A DNA stretch of 64,000 bases from Seminavis robusta (lineage: Eukaryota > Bacillariophyta > Bacillariophyceae > Naviculales > Naviculaceae). Positions 20,801 through 29,718 of this stretch are shown one piece after another (position 1 is the stretch's first letter; every line of letters begins with the position of its first letter). A program made the position numbers and the translations under genes. The DNA is taken from positions 1-64,000 of the forward strand of contig CAICTM010000095.1 of NCBI GenBank assembly GCA_903772945.1. The letters are read 5' to 3'. A model generated the notes under the pieces. It saw nothing but the letters and a program-made list of their open reading frames with translations. It was not told the DNA's origin and searched no databases.

Positions 20801-23800
20801 CTACTTGCATCAATGCTTCTAGACTCCGATGGCTGCACCCCCATCTATGTCACTCATGCCTATGACACCCATGAAGACCTAGAGTTTAATTCTCCAGTCG
20901 AGAAGATGTCATTCACTCACACAAAAATCACATGCAAGGCCTTCCACCTTCGAAAATCTTTGCTGCAGCATCAAGGGAATCATTCCACCTACTATGCCGG
21001 TGGGTGGACACGAGGGACAATGCTTCATGAGGATGCACTTGTTAGTGGAATCGTGGCGGCAAATGCTGTCCTTACTGAATTCGGCATGGTGCCACATCCT
21101 GTTTCAGAGCGAAAACACCCGATTCCATCTAGCCGGTTGTCTGAAAGAGCAGTCACTGCCAGTGGACACCCAGGCATACAAGATGCCATGCAGGAACCAA
21201 CAGCAGATGACTTCTCCAAGAGATACGCCAATACAGTTGTTTCTGTTTTTGGATCAGAGGTTGACTTATCCAAGACCTGGACAGAGAATGGCATGACTTC
21301 CATCAAGAGTGCTGAACTGAGGAACAAGGTGGAGGAGGAGCTCCGTGCAATTCTTCCAGCCAACTTTGAACAGCTCTACCCAACACCCCAATCACTTTTG
21401 GTCTTTTTGGAAGCATCAGAAACCAAAAGCTTTCCAAAGCAAGATAGGGATGATCATCCGGACTTTACTTGGAAATCATCTAGATCCAGGCTCAACAAGC
21501 TGGAACTGGGCATACTGCAGACTCTTGCCTCTGTTGCGATTTTCCTCCTAATTGTGGCTTCAGTTGTTCCATCATACTTGCTTGTATCCTGGGTTATGGA
21601 TCAATGTGGTTCAAACAAGTATGGAGAGTGTCATGGTCCAACCTTTTGGATCTTACTGCCTCTCTCCTTTCCCCTGTACATTCTGTCACTTTCAGTGGCT
21701 GTTGTGATCTGCAAGTATGCCATTGTTGGGGCATACCAGCATGGACAGCTGGACCTTTTGTCATGGGGCTACCTCCGTTGGTGGTTCATGGACAGACTTG
21801 TGGAGGTTTGGGAGTCTCTAGTAGGACAGTTTGTTGTGGAGACAAGACACATTTGGATCTTCTACTGGCTGCTTGGAGCAGATTTGGCTTGGTCTGCCAA
21901 GGTTGAAGCCTACATCCGAGAATTTGATCTTGTCAAAGTTGGCAGCAATGCCACTATCGGACACTCTCTGAAGTGCAGGAAATTTTCTATGTCTTCAGAT
22001 GGAAGTCCCAAGTTGACCTTCCGACCACTTGTTATTGGAAAGAGCTCTTCCATCTCAGGAATGGTCAGTCCCGGGGCCAAGATTGGAGATTGCAGCAAAG
22101 TGGTAAAATTGTCAGTAGTGGAGGATGGTGCCCAAGTGCCAGATGGCGTTCTGGCAAGAGGAAACCCAGCGTTTCATGCTGGCTTGTTTGAGGTGTCTGA
22201 TGCAGAGTCCTGGAAGACATTCATTCTGGATGGTTTCAAGATTGTTTGGACAACTGTTGAGGCCTACCACTTCTTTTCACTGTCCTACGTGGTCCATTTT
22301 GCACTGAATGAGATATTGCCATCCTGGCGGTATGGTGGGATTCTTCATTGGATCCTGCTATTTCCCTTCACTTCGTTCCTTGCCCTCCTCACGAGCATTG
22401 CTCTCAAATGGCTACTGATTGGGAAACGGGACCCATCAGATGAATACGAAGGGTCGCTGTGGCGAGAGGCTACCAATTGGGCATGTGACTTCCACTTCCG
22501 TACAGCATGTTGGTCCTTTATTCCATTTTTTGGGCAGTCAAGAATATGGAACATTATTCTTTTCCTCCATGGCCTCGATGTTGACATGTCATCGGCTCTC
22601 AGTGGTCCATACTTCTACTTCCTGCCTTCCAAGGTCGATTTTGTGAAGATTCGGAATTCATTTCTTGCCAGCATGACACTGGACTTCAACAAGACAGCAG
22701 ACTCTAAGATTGAGATCATCAACAGCAGTATTGGATTTGGTGTCAATCTACATGCTGGGGTCAAGATTATGCAGTCCTCTATTCCACCAAGATCAGACGT
22801 TTCTGACAGCATCTTTGATTTAAACCAAATCCGGGCAAAGAAGGCAGCCATTTTAACAGAAGAAGTTGGCCTGCAGCTCATGAATGTTGTCTTTTTTGCT
22901 TCTATCATTCCATCATATGAGATTGGTCTTGCAGCTACAACAAGCTCATCAGCTGGGATTGCTGCATTTGGTTTGGCTGTTGCTGTTCTGGTGCTGTTCT
23001 TTGTTTGGATTCTTTCGGCCAGGATTGTCGAGGGGGTTCTTTTGAATCTCCCACACCAAGCCCAACAAGATCTTTTTGGAGTCTACCTCAACCATGTCTG
23101 GTACTTTCGTGTGGGCAACATCTTGGAGATGCTGCTTTATGGAACCCCAATGTTTGCCTACTATGCACGATTCATGGGTGCTGAGGTTGATGGGGATCTT
23201 TGGTACTTTGGCTTTGCCATTTATGAGTATGGGAAGATGCACTTTCAGGGCAACACAATTGTGGATAGCTCCAGCTTGAATTGTCACTACATGGATCAAA
23301 GTGGGATTACAATGGATGACACCTATGTATCTGGTATCATTCATCCAGGGTGCTTTGCTGTTGCTGGATCAGTCATCACAGGAGAAGACAATGGTCCTTG
23401 GAAAGTATTCCTAAGCAGTGTCGGTGGCAAAGAATCCTCTCCCAATGAAATTTCTCTGGTTCCGGGGAGCAACGATACCTCCGGTGATCTGTCTGTGTCT
23501 GCTAGCGTTGATGGAAATGGCCCCTTGCAATCACTCTTTCCCTTGTTGTCTAAAGACACATCTTTTAAGGCAACTTGTGCCCTGAAATTGGGTATGCCAG
23601 CACCAAGCTTTGAACTACCCAACAGTCAAGGAGAGGGAACAACATCTCTTCAAGGTCTGGTTGAGAGTGGTAGATGGACAGTCCTCTATTTTTATCCAGG
23701 TGCCTTTACATCTGGTTGCACCTTGCAGGCCCACTACTTTCAACGGGACATTGACCAGTACCGACACCTAAATGCTCAGATTGTTGGTGTATCTGTTGAT

Positions 23801-24067
23801 TCTGTTGAAAAGAACAAGGCCTTTTGCACTGCACAGAGTCTTGACTTCTTCATGCTCTCAGATCAAGAAGGGTGTGTCTCGCAGGCCTACGGATCAGCAG
23901 TGTCCATTCCCAGGTACGCAACCATTAGCAATCGCCAAACCTACCTCATTGATCCTCAGGGTAGATTACGCTGGATCTTTCTTGATTTTGAAAGCCGTAT
24001 CGCAAGCCACTCCAAAGAAGTTTTGAGCAAACTACAAGAACTGAAGTCAACAGACAGCATTTGCTGA
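17875..24067 (+). CDS. FAAL-FAD oxidoreductase-ACP-hexapeptide/membrane-peroxiredoxin megaprotein
   Basis: Three exons (17875-18535, 18621-20726, 20823-24067) with GT-AG introns of 85 and 96 bp encode 2003 residues. The first splice restores the Q-Y-H-D-M-G-L motif typical of fatty acyl-AMP ligases. Domains: AMP-ligase about 1-560 (A3 YTSGSTGRPKG near 175, GLAES near 325, NTGDLG near 410, acyl-adenylate Lys in TSGKLKRSE near 523); FAD/NAD Rossmann oxidoreductase about 605-1000 (VVGAGAAGL, then LLEQNERIGGHAR); acyl carrier domain about 1035-1115 with pantetheine Ser in NGMTSIKS; several membrane segments alternating with hexapeptide-type beta-helix stretches about 1145-1820, like the terminal region of some NRPS-like proteins; BCP/PrxQ-type peroxiredoxin about 1845-2000. 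The peroxidatic Cys is in TSGCTLQA (about 1887), but the usual resolving Cys five residues on is His. Inferred role: activates a fatty acid, loads it on its own carrier, oxidises and transfers it at a membrane. Product unknown. Confidence 0.88.
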
Positions 24068-25009
24068 TGCAACAAAGTTTGCTGGTCGCAGGTACTACTG
24101 CTGGTATCTGTCTTTGTCTGAAAAGTTTTAATGTCTAAAATTAGATAGAAATTGCTTGATCTTTTCCCAAAGCACCCTTGTTCTTGCCGGTGACGATGGA
24201 TCTGTCTGAATTGGCCGATATGGGGCTAGCTTTCTTGACAGTGTTGTTGTGGCCGCAACGCTTCTTCCCGTGGCGTTGTTGTTTTGCGGTGTCGGTGCAT
24301 CCATTATTAAGGTCGTCATGGGGCGTTGGCAACTTGTCCGCGAAAATAATATCGAGTTGGCATGCTTGTTTTTGGGCACTTTGGGAGCTCCGTGGTCCTT
24401 GCCTCCGATTTCTTTGTCGATGTCATTTCTGCAGTTATGGACAACGCGTCGTATCGCGACAGGTTGGAGTACGTGTATCCGGTAGTGGTGTCGTTGTGTG
24501 GGCGTCCTTTGAGGCATTGCCGCTGCTGATGCAGATATTGTTGTATACGAGTAGTTGATGTGCGTGTTTGCAAGTGAGATGTCAAAGACCGTTGATTCAT
24601 CGTTGCTGCTCTTGTCTTTTTGTAGAGTATCGTGGGGTCGTCTCTCGTCATTGTATGTTGGTATTCATCCTCGTCTGGCATTGATGCATGTGGTTGGCGG
24701 TTGGCGGCAGCGACATTGACGGTGATCGGTGATACCTGCTTTACAGGTCACGACAGGCTGCTGCAGTTTTTCGTGTTGGGCCATTGCTTGCTGCATTGTT
24801 GTTTACCGCTGCCACTGCCGTTGCTGTTTTAATGCCTGTGTTGTTGCCGATGCGAGAGCGCTGTTCGATTTATTGAAGCCGATGCTTGATAGTCACCACC
24901 AATAAGCTTACGTCTGAAGCCGTGGCTCGCAAGTTGATAGATCCTACGAATAACACAATGGACAGCAACCATTAGATTCCGTGAAGTTCTCCACTTCATC
25001 CGTGGTTTC
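24068..25009. other. Gene-poor region, unassigned open frames
   Basis: Overlapping open frames of 60-130 codons occur on both strands at 24128-24850, but none has a recognisable domain, signal peptide or consistent composition. One plus-strand stretch (about 24249-24485) is hydrophobic and could be a decayed membrane-protein exon; I cannot name it. Confidence 0.3.
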
Positions 25010-25215
25010 CGTCCTCAATGCCCCAACGAAAGTCGCCTTCTCTTGATGCCCCATGGGGGAGCTTTGCAACTTGCGTACGGTATGGTCGTATGCGCTGGGT
25101 GATCAGTACTACCGGTACCATAGGGAAACCGCCTCGATCTACATGGTTGGTGTGGAACTCTCACGTTTCCTACTTTGTTGACTGCTGCCACTTGCCCTGC
25201 TATCTCTGTCTCTGG
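25010..25215 (+). pseudogene. psbA: Nuclear copy of plastid psbA, 5' fragment
   Basis: Shifting between frames, the fragment follows the start of photosystem II protein D1. It shows a QRKSPSL...WGSF stretch like D1 RRESxSLWERF, then WVIST, and most clearly FPTLLTAATCPA, matching D1 PTLLTATTCYI. It stops at about D1 residue 45 and runs into the repeat at 25213. It has several frame changes and cannot encode D1. D1 is made in the plastid, so this is decayed plastid DNA in the nucleus. It lies 2.1 kb upstream of a near full-length copy. Confidence 0.65.
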
Positions 25216-25318
25216 CTGGTACGGTAGTAGTAGTCATCAATGACTGGAGCAACAATACATGTAGTAAAGTAGGAAGGATCTTCCATGCTTGTCTCTTTTT
25301 GAAAATCGCATCACGGTA
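25213..25318. repeat. ~95-bp diverged repeat, copy B
   Basis: Partner of 16096-16190. It begins exactly where similarity to psbA ends. Confidence 0.55.
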
Positions 25319-25330
25319 CCAGTTACCAGA

Positions 25331-25348
25331 ACTGGTACCGGTACCAGT
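25331..25348. promoter_or_regulatory. 18-bp perfect palindrome around ACCGGT
   Basis: ACTGGTACCGGTACCAGT is its own reverse complement. It is the longest example of the ACCGGT-centred palindromes scattered between genes here. A function such as a dimeric transcription-factor site is only inferred. Confidence 0.35.
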
Positions 25349-25823
25349 ACTTGTAAAACAAAGTTTAAAAAGTGCATTTCTGGGGTTCTCGGGAGTTGCA
25401 CCAGAGCTGCACCAGAAGGTTGATTGGTTAAATCCTTCAAACCAGTTTGGCACAGAGCTTCAACAATGACTTTTTTGATTATTGCCGCTTCCCTCTACGA
25501 AGCTTTTTCGTGCTTATCGTACTGTGAATACTCGTAGTACAGAGTTCTCCCTTCCAAAAGCAGAAGAGTAAGTAAAACGTTTGACCTCACATTTTCAAGC
25601 GATTTACACCGTCGAGTCATTGAATTTTTCCCTAAGGATTGAAGATCTCGTGTTGCTTGTCAACCACCACGCTAGAGGTACCTGGTAACTCCAGGCGACC
25701 ACGGAGACACCAAGAGTCCGATTCGAGAGGTTCTAGGCAACACCACTGAAACCGTCGTCATTCATTTAGTCAGTAGGCACATCGCTTTGGATTCTGGAAG
25801 CTTTCCAGTGAAGATTCGATTCA

Positions 25824-26531
25824 TTGGCAACAGTAGGCTGGCTCCACCTCCCCGTTCATTGGATTGACGTGTATTCTGGTTCTGCGCAGCAAACCAAGGT
25901 GGGGGACGTTTTTCAAAATTTGACACATTCTTCAGGACTGCAAGTAAATTTCGGTCGGGCTGCTACCGGTAGTCCAGGCTGCTGGGAAGCAACAAAACTT
26001 TGTTTGTCAAGGTCTGAGCTCTGTACATCGGGAGGGCTCCGGACGCCAGTGCAGCCATTGGACGCGAAACATCCCCTGCCTATCATCAGATATCCCTTAT
26101 GCCCAGAGACAATCGGCCCCGCCGACGAATTCATGCCAGTCTTTTTGAATGATCAATCCATAGATGTACTGAGAGACAATTCTAGAGAGCAAAACTATAT
26201 TGTATCTCTGAGCTCAGCGGCAGCCGCTCTACGACAAGTGCGGCCTCATGGAAAAGTTGGGCCATTTTATGATTCGCGTGCTAGCCGGCTAATGCTCATA
26301 CATGTAGAAAGAACGCATAAGTTGCTCCTCGGACATTGGTGCGTTCTACAGCTGAGTCTGCACTCGCAAGAAATGGCCGCCCGCGGCTTCTACCAACGTA
26401 CCGTACGTGGCAGGGTTGCATGGATCTCGAAGACTGCGACAAGAGTGCCATGGCCGCACAGCTGTCGATTAATTGAATTCAAAGCAAAAGAGATTCCATT
26501 CCATATCGGCATCAGACTGGTTTCATCGTGA
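25824..26531 (+). CDS. Unassigned open frame, doubtful
   Basis: An open frame of 235 codons in otherwise gene-poor DNA. I recognise no domain, signal peptide or membrane span, and the Trp/His/Arg-rich composition is unlike the real genes here. No neighbour supports a role. It may be chance or an orphan gene; transcript evidence would decide. Confidence 0.2.
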   Translation: MATVGWLHLPVHWIDVYSGSAQQTKVGDVFQNLTHSSGLQVNFGRAATGSPGCWEATKLCLSRSELCTSGGLRTPVQPLDAKHPLPIIRYPLCPETIGPADEFMPVFLNDQSIDVLRDNSREQNYIVSLSSAAAALRQVRPHGKVGPFYDSRASRLMLIHVERTHKLLLGHWCVLQLSLHSQEMAARGFYQRTVRGRVAWISKTATRVPWPHSCRLIEFKAKEIPFHIGIRLVSS

Positions 26532-26935
26532 TGAACGGAACACCAAAAGACCAAAAGCATGCATCGATCGCCAGCGAACCATCCTCCTTCAATCCAGCAA
26601 TTACTGAAGCACGTTCTTTTGCAAGGGTGCTCTCGATCAGTGGGTGCTTCCAAACCACCGTCGCGACTGCCCATCGAGATATTCTCAAGATGTAGACCGA
26701 CCCTTTGTATTTGTGGCGTTCTCTTGGAGGTAGATTGCAACACTTGCATATGTATGTACGGTATGTGTATTGCTGTAGAAAGTAGTGACCTCTCCAGCGT
26801 CTCTGATCTCAGAGCTCAGGCAGTCTACTGCAGTATCATAGGCAGCACATGGTGCTTAAATCTGTGGTTTGTGGAACTCATTGAACTTTTCTGCACTTAG
26901 CCTGGGCATCGAAGGATTCCGTAAATTTACCTGGG

Positions 26936-27005
26936 CAGTCTATCTGCCTGAGCCCTCTACCCCTTTCCTATTTTAAAGGGGTATAGGGCTCAGGCAGATA
27001 GACTG
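26936..27005. repeat. Strong inverted repeat (31-bp arms, 8-nt loop)
   Basis: Arms 26936-26966 and 26975-27005 pair with a single mismatch around an 8-nt loop (CCTATTTT). Weaker pairing (TTACCT/AGGTAA) extends outward by about 10 bases. A transcript would fold into a long stable hairpin. It could be a small fold-back element, a small-RNA precursor or a replication slip product. Confidence 0.85.
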
Positions 27006-27354
27006 TCGAGGTAATATTCTTTGCCCTTCTGTTGTCTTTTCCCAAAGCTGTTCCATAGTTGAGACATGCTCGTCGCTGCATGGAGGATGGAAAAGAAGAA
27101 AGGAAGCGATCATGTTGTACTTGCAAACGGTCCACAGCATGCTCCGCCACGATAAGGTCTAGAACGGATCCAACGATGTAAACAAGGTTCTCACCGAACC
27201 ATCCGCCATGAAGTTCTCCTCTGCGTAGTCATTGATTCCTTGCTTGCACTCCCAATGAAAGTCGCCCTCTCTCCCACCAAAATCCACCGCTCTCGAGTTG
27301 GCCCCTTCCCGTGTTGACACTGGCCATGGTTGGACCTATCATAGCAAATCTGCG

Positions 27355-28500
27355 GTAAATGCAACTACATTGTCACCCAACGTCCGGTTCTGAGAAGAAG
27401 GATGCCCTACCGGTATGGGGGAAGCTTCGTTTTGCAGCTGGTGTACGGTGCGCTGGGTGACCAGCACGGAAAACCGCCAGTACTCGATTGGAACTCTCAT
27501 GTTTCGTTGTTTAAATTGTTGGCGTTTTGTGGCTACTCCATGGAGGTTTAGGTTCTCTTGCGTACTGCTGTGTGACTTCGAGTTGGTGAACGTGACTGCC
27601 ATCATGATGTGAAAACTGAGTGCGTTTCTATGCACATCCCTCTTGCCACAGTGGACATTGATAGAATCCGTGAACCTGTTGCGGGATCGCTACTGTATGG
27701 AGACAACATTATGGTCGTCTCAGGCGTCCCGAGTTCAAATGCCATTGGGGTTTGGGCATCTGAATGCATGGGTCGACTATAATGGATTTGGTCATTTTCC
27801 TTCCACTTCTTGATTGGCTTGATTACCTACATGGGCTGAGCCGTAAACGGGAGCCCAACTATATAGCGATTGGGAATGCGTCCTTGGATGTTTCCTTCAG
27901 TGGTGCTCCAGTTGTGTCTGCCACTGCACTACTACCCGTACGCTGCACTACGCTGATAAAAACTAGTACTCTATGGGACAGGGTCCCTTCTAGGATGGCT
28001 TGTCTTTTTTGGCATTGCTGAAACACTCAACTTTATGATGGTTCTGCAAGCAGAATACGACATCCCCATGCACCCATGGCGCATGCTTGGTGTTGCTGGT
28101 ATCTTTGGAGGAGCACTACTCTCTGCCATACGTATATGACTACCTTGTTACATCGTCCTCTATCCATGAGGCTTCAGAGGGCGAATCCTCGAACCTAGGA
28201 TGAAAGTTTGGCCAGGACAAGGAGACCTACAAACAGTGCCGCAGCTCATGGATACTTTGGCCGCCTTCTCTTCCATTTTTCAAAAGCAAATCTTGTGCCC
28301 TCAATTTCTTTTTGGCTGCTTGCTCAGTTGTTGGAACATGGATGGCTGCCATCCTTATCTCCATACCTGGTTGGCGTCGACTTGAATGGGCTGAACTTCA
28401 ACCGGCCAGACTCTTCATGGAGAAGGACGGTGCGAGAATGGCTTCACGCTTTGGCTAAGGGACGAAGCGATGAACATTGGCGGCGTTGCAGCCGGTGACT
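27355..28500 (+). pseudogene. psbA: Nuclear copy of plastid psbA (D1), near full length, decayed
   Basis: Read across shifting frames, the whole length follows photosystem II D1 in order. Near 27450 WVTSTENRQYSIG matches D1 ITSTENRLYIGW. Near 27655 [19 protein letters not shown] is almost identical to D1, followed by VPSSNAIG. Near 28035 [20 protein letters not shown] matches [20 protein letters not shown]. Near 28145 YLVTSSSIHEASEGESSN and KFGQDKETY match; near 28245 AAHGYFGRLLFHF; near 28380 DLNGLNFN. The length (about 1.15 kb) fits the 1.08-kb gene plus small insertions. Many stops and frame changes show it is dead. The divergence is large for such a conserved protein, and the GC content has drifted to nuclear levels, so the transfer is old. 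It could once have included the first part of the 25-kb fragment. Confidence 0.85.
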
Positions 28501-28929
28501 TCTCGTACCGGTAGAGTGGATTCACCTCGACCTGCAAAGTAGAGTAGGACATGAGATAGAGAGAGCCAGGGCATGGACTCTCTTCTTGTGGATTTGTGGA
28601 GAGCTGATTCCATCACGCAGAAAGCATAGGAAGCTCATTTCACTTGCGCATCTTGCCAATTTTCGTTTCTGTCCAGAGAAGATCCTACAGGTAGGGTTGC
28701 CTACAACCTACAACGGCAGGTTGGATGGAGCAGAATTCAGCTAAGCGTCCAAGTCTTTGTACACGCTACTGCTTAAACTATACGGGTAATAATTCAAGCG
28801 TCGTTTTATTAGTGTATTTACCATGGCAGCATAAAAGCCATCCATACATCTTTTTGATCTATTCCTTACGCATACGCAGTCGGGCTCCTGCCGCAAACTT
28901 GCAAGCATTCTTGACAGCCACCTCGTTCG

Positions 28930-29319
28930 CTAGATATTTTGCTCGTAGACAAACTCCTCATAGTCCTCTAGCCACTCCGGTTTCTTTCCTTCATTCTTTG
29001 GCGGTGCGGGAAACACAGTCCTCTCTGTGGCTACCGCGTTCCTTGCGACCGATGGATTGGTCGACAAAGGCCTTTGCTGGTTCATTGTTCTTCGGGCGTG
29101 CGTCAAGCCAGTCCTTCGATATGCGTTCCAGAAAGCGCCCCAACCTGTCATCTTGCTTGCTTTTTCCTGTCTTCGGTTTACTGTGCTGGTGGATCTTTGT
29201 CGATAAATTCTGTTGCTGTCGCTTTTGTGGGCGCACGAGGACGGATTTCCATAGAGAGCTCTATAGCTTCTCTTTTGCACCACGCTTCTCGTTGCTTGAT
29301 GCGAGCTGTTCGCTTGCAC
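28930..29319 (-). CDS. Small basic protein, possibly organelle-targeted
   Basis: A 129-codon frame on the minus strand. Its first ~35 residues are rich in Arg, Ser, Gln and Ala with almost no acid, as in a mitochondrial presequence. The C-terminus (PEWLEDYEEFVYEQ) is acidic and aromatic, giving a domain-like composition change. No family recognised. It would be divergent from the S41-like peptidase gene at 29719, with about 400 bp between starts. Other frames over the same DNA are also open, so coding is uncertain. Confidence 0.4.
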   Translation of the reverse strand: MQANSSHQATRSVVQKRSYRALYGNPSSCAHKSDSNRIYRQRSTSTVNRRQEKASKMTGWGAFWNAYRRTGLTHARRTMNQQRPLSTNPSVARNAVATERTVFPAPPKNEGKKPEWLEDYEEFVYEQNI

Positions 29320-29718
29320 TTGAACGTTCGTGAATTGCCTTCTTTGTTCGCATCTTGGGTGTCAAGACGCGTCGCCGCATGCAAACTTGCTCCTTTTGGA
29401 GTTCCAGTTCAAGTATACCTTGGCAGTCCTGCGAGCCGGGGACATGCAATACTAGTACTTGGGATAGGCTTGCTCGTAGGACCTGTGTCGGGTGCAGCCT
29501 TCATCATCCGCGAATTCTCGATTCTCGTTCTTTGTTCGTGGTCTCTTTCAACTCGTGGTCACTTTCAACTCGTGCTCGACTGCTCAACTCGTACCAACAC
29601 CAGATTTGGAGTCCACGAGGATCCAAAGATAGATCTTTGAGTCTTTCCCTCTCCCTTCCAGGCCCAGATTGAAGCCCACAAAACAACAACACAAACAAAC
29701 GAATAGGAAGACAACAAC

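Noticed and set aside
24178-24558. Hydrophobic plus-strand open frame
   Set aside because: Cys/Trp-rich, competes with other open frames, and no family is recognised; left as unassigned DNA.
27355-28500. Functional psbA gene or plastid contig
   Set aside because: Frames are broken throughout, many D1 residues are changed, and the flanks are nuclear-type genes and repeats.
29074-29640. Plus-strand open frame of 188 codons upstream of the peptidase
   Set aside because: Overlaps the small minus-strand frame and the peptidase promoter; no domain, and Ser/Leu-rich composition looks like chance.
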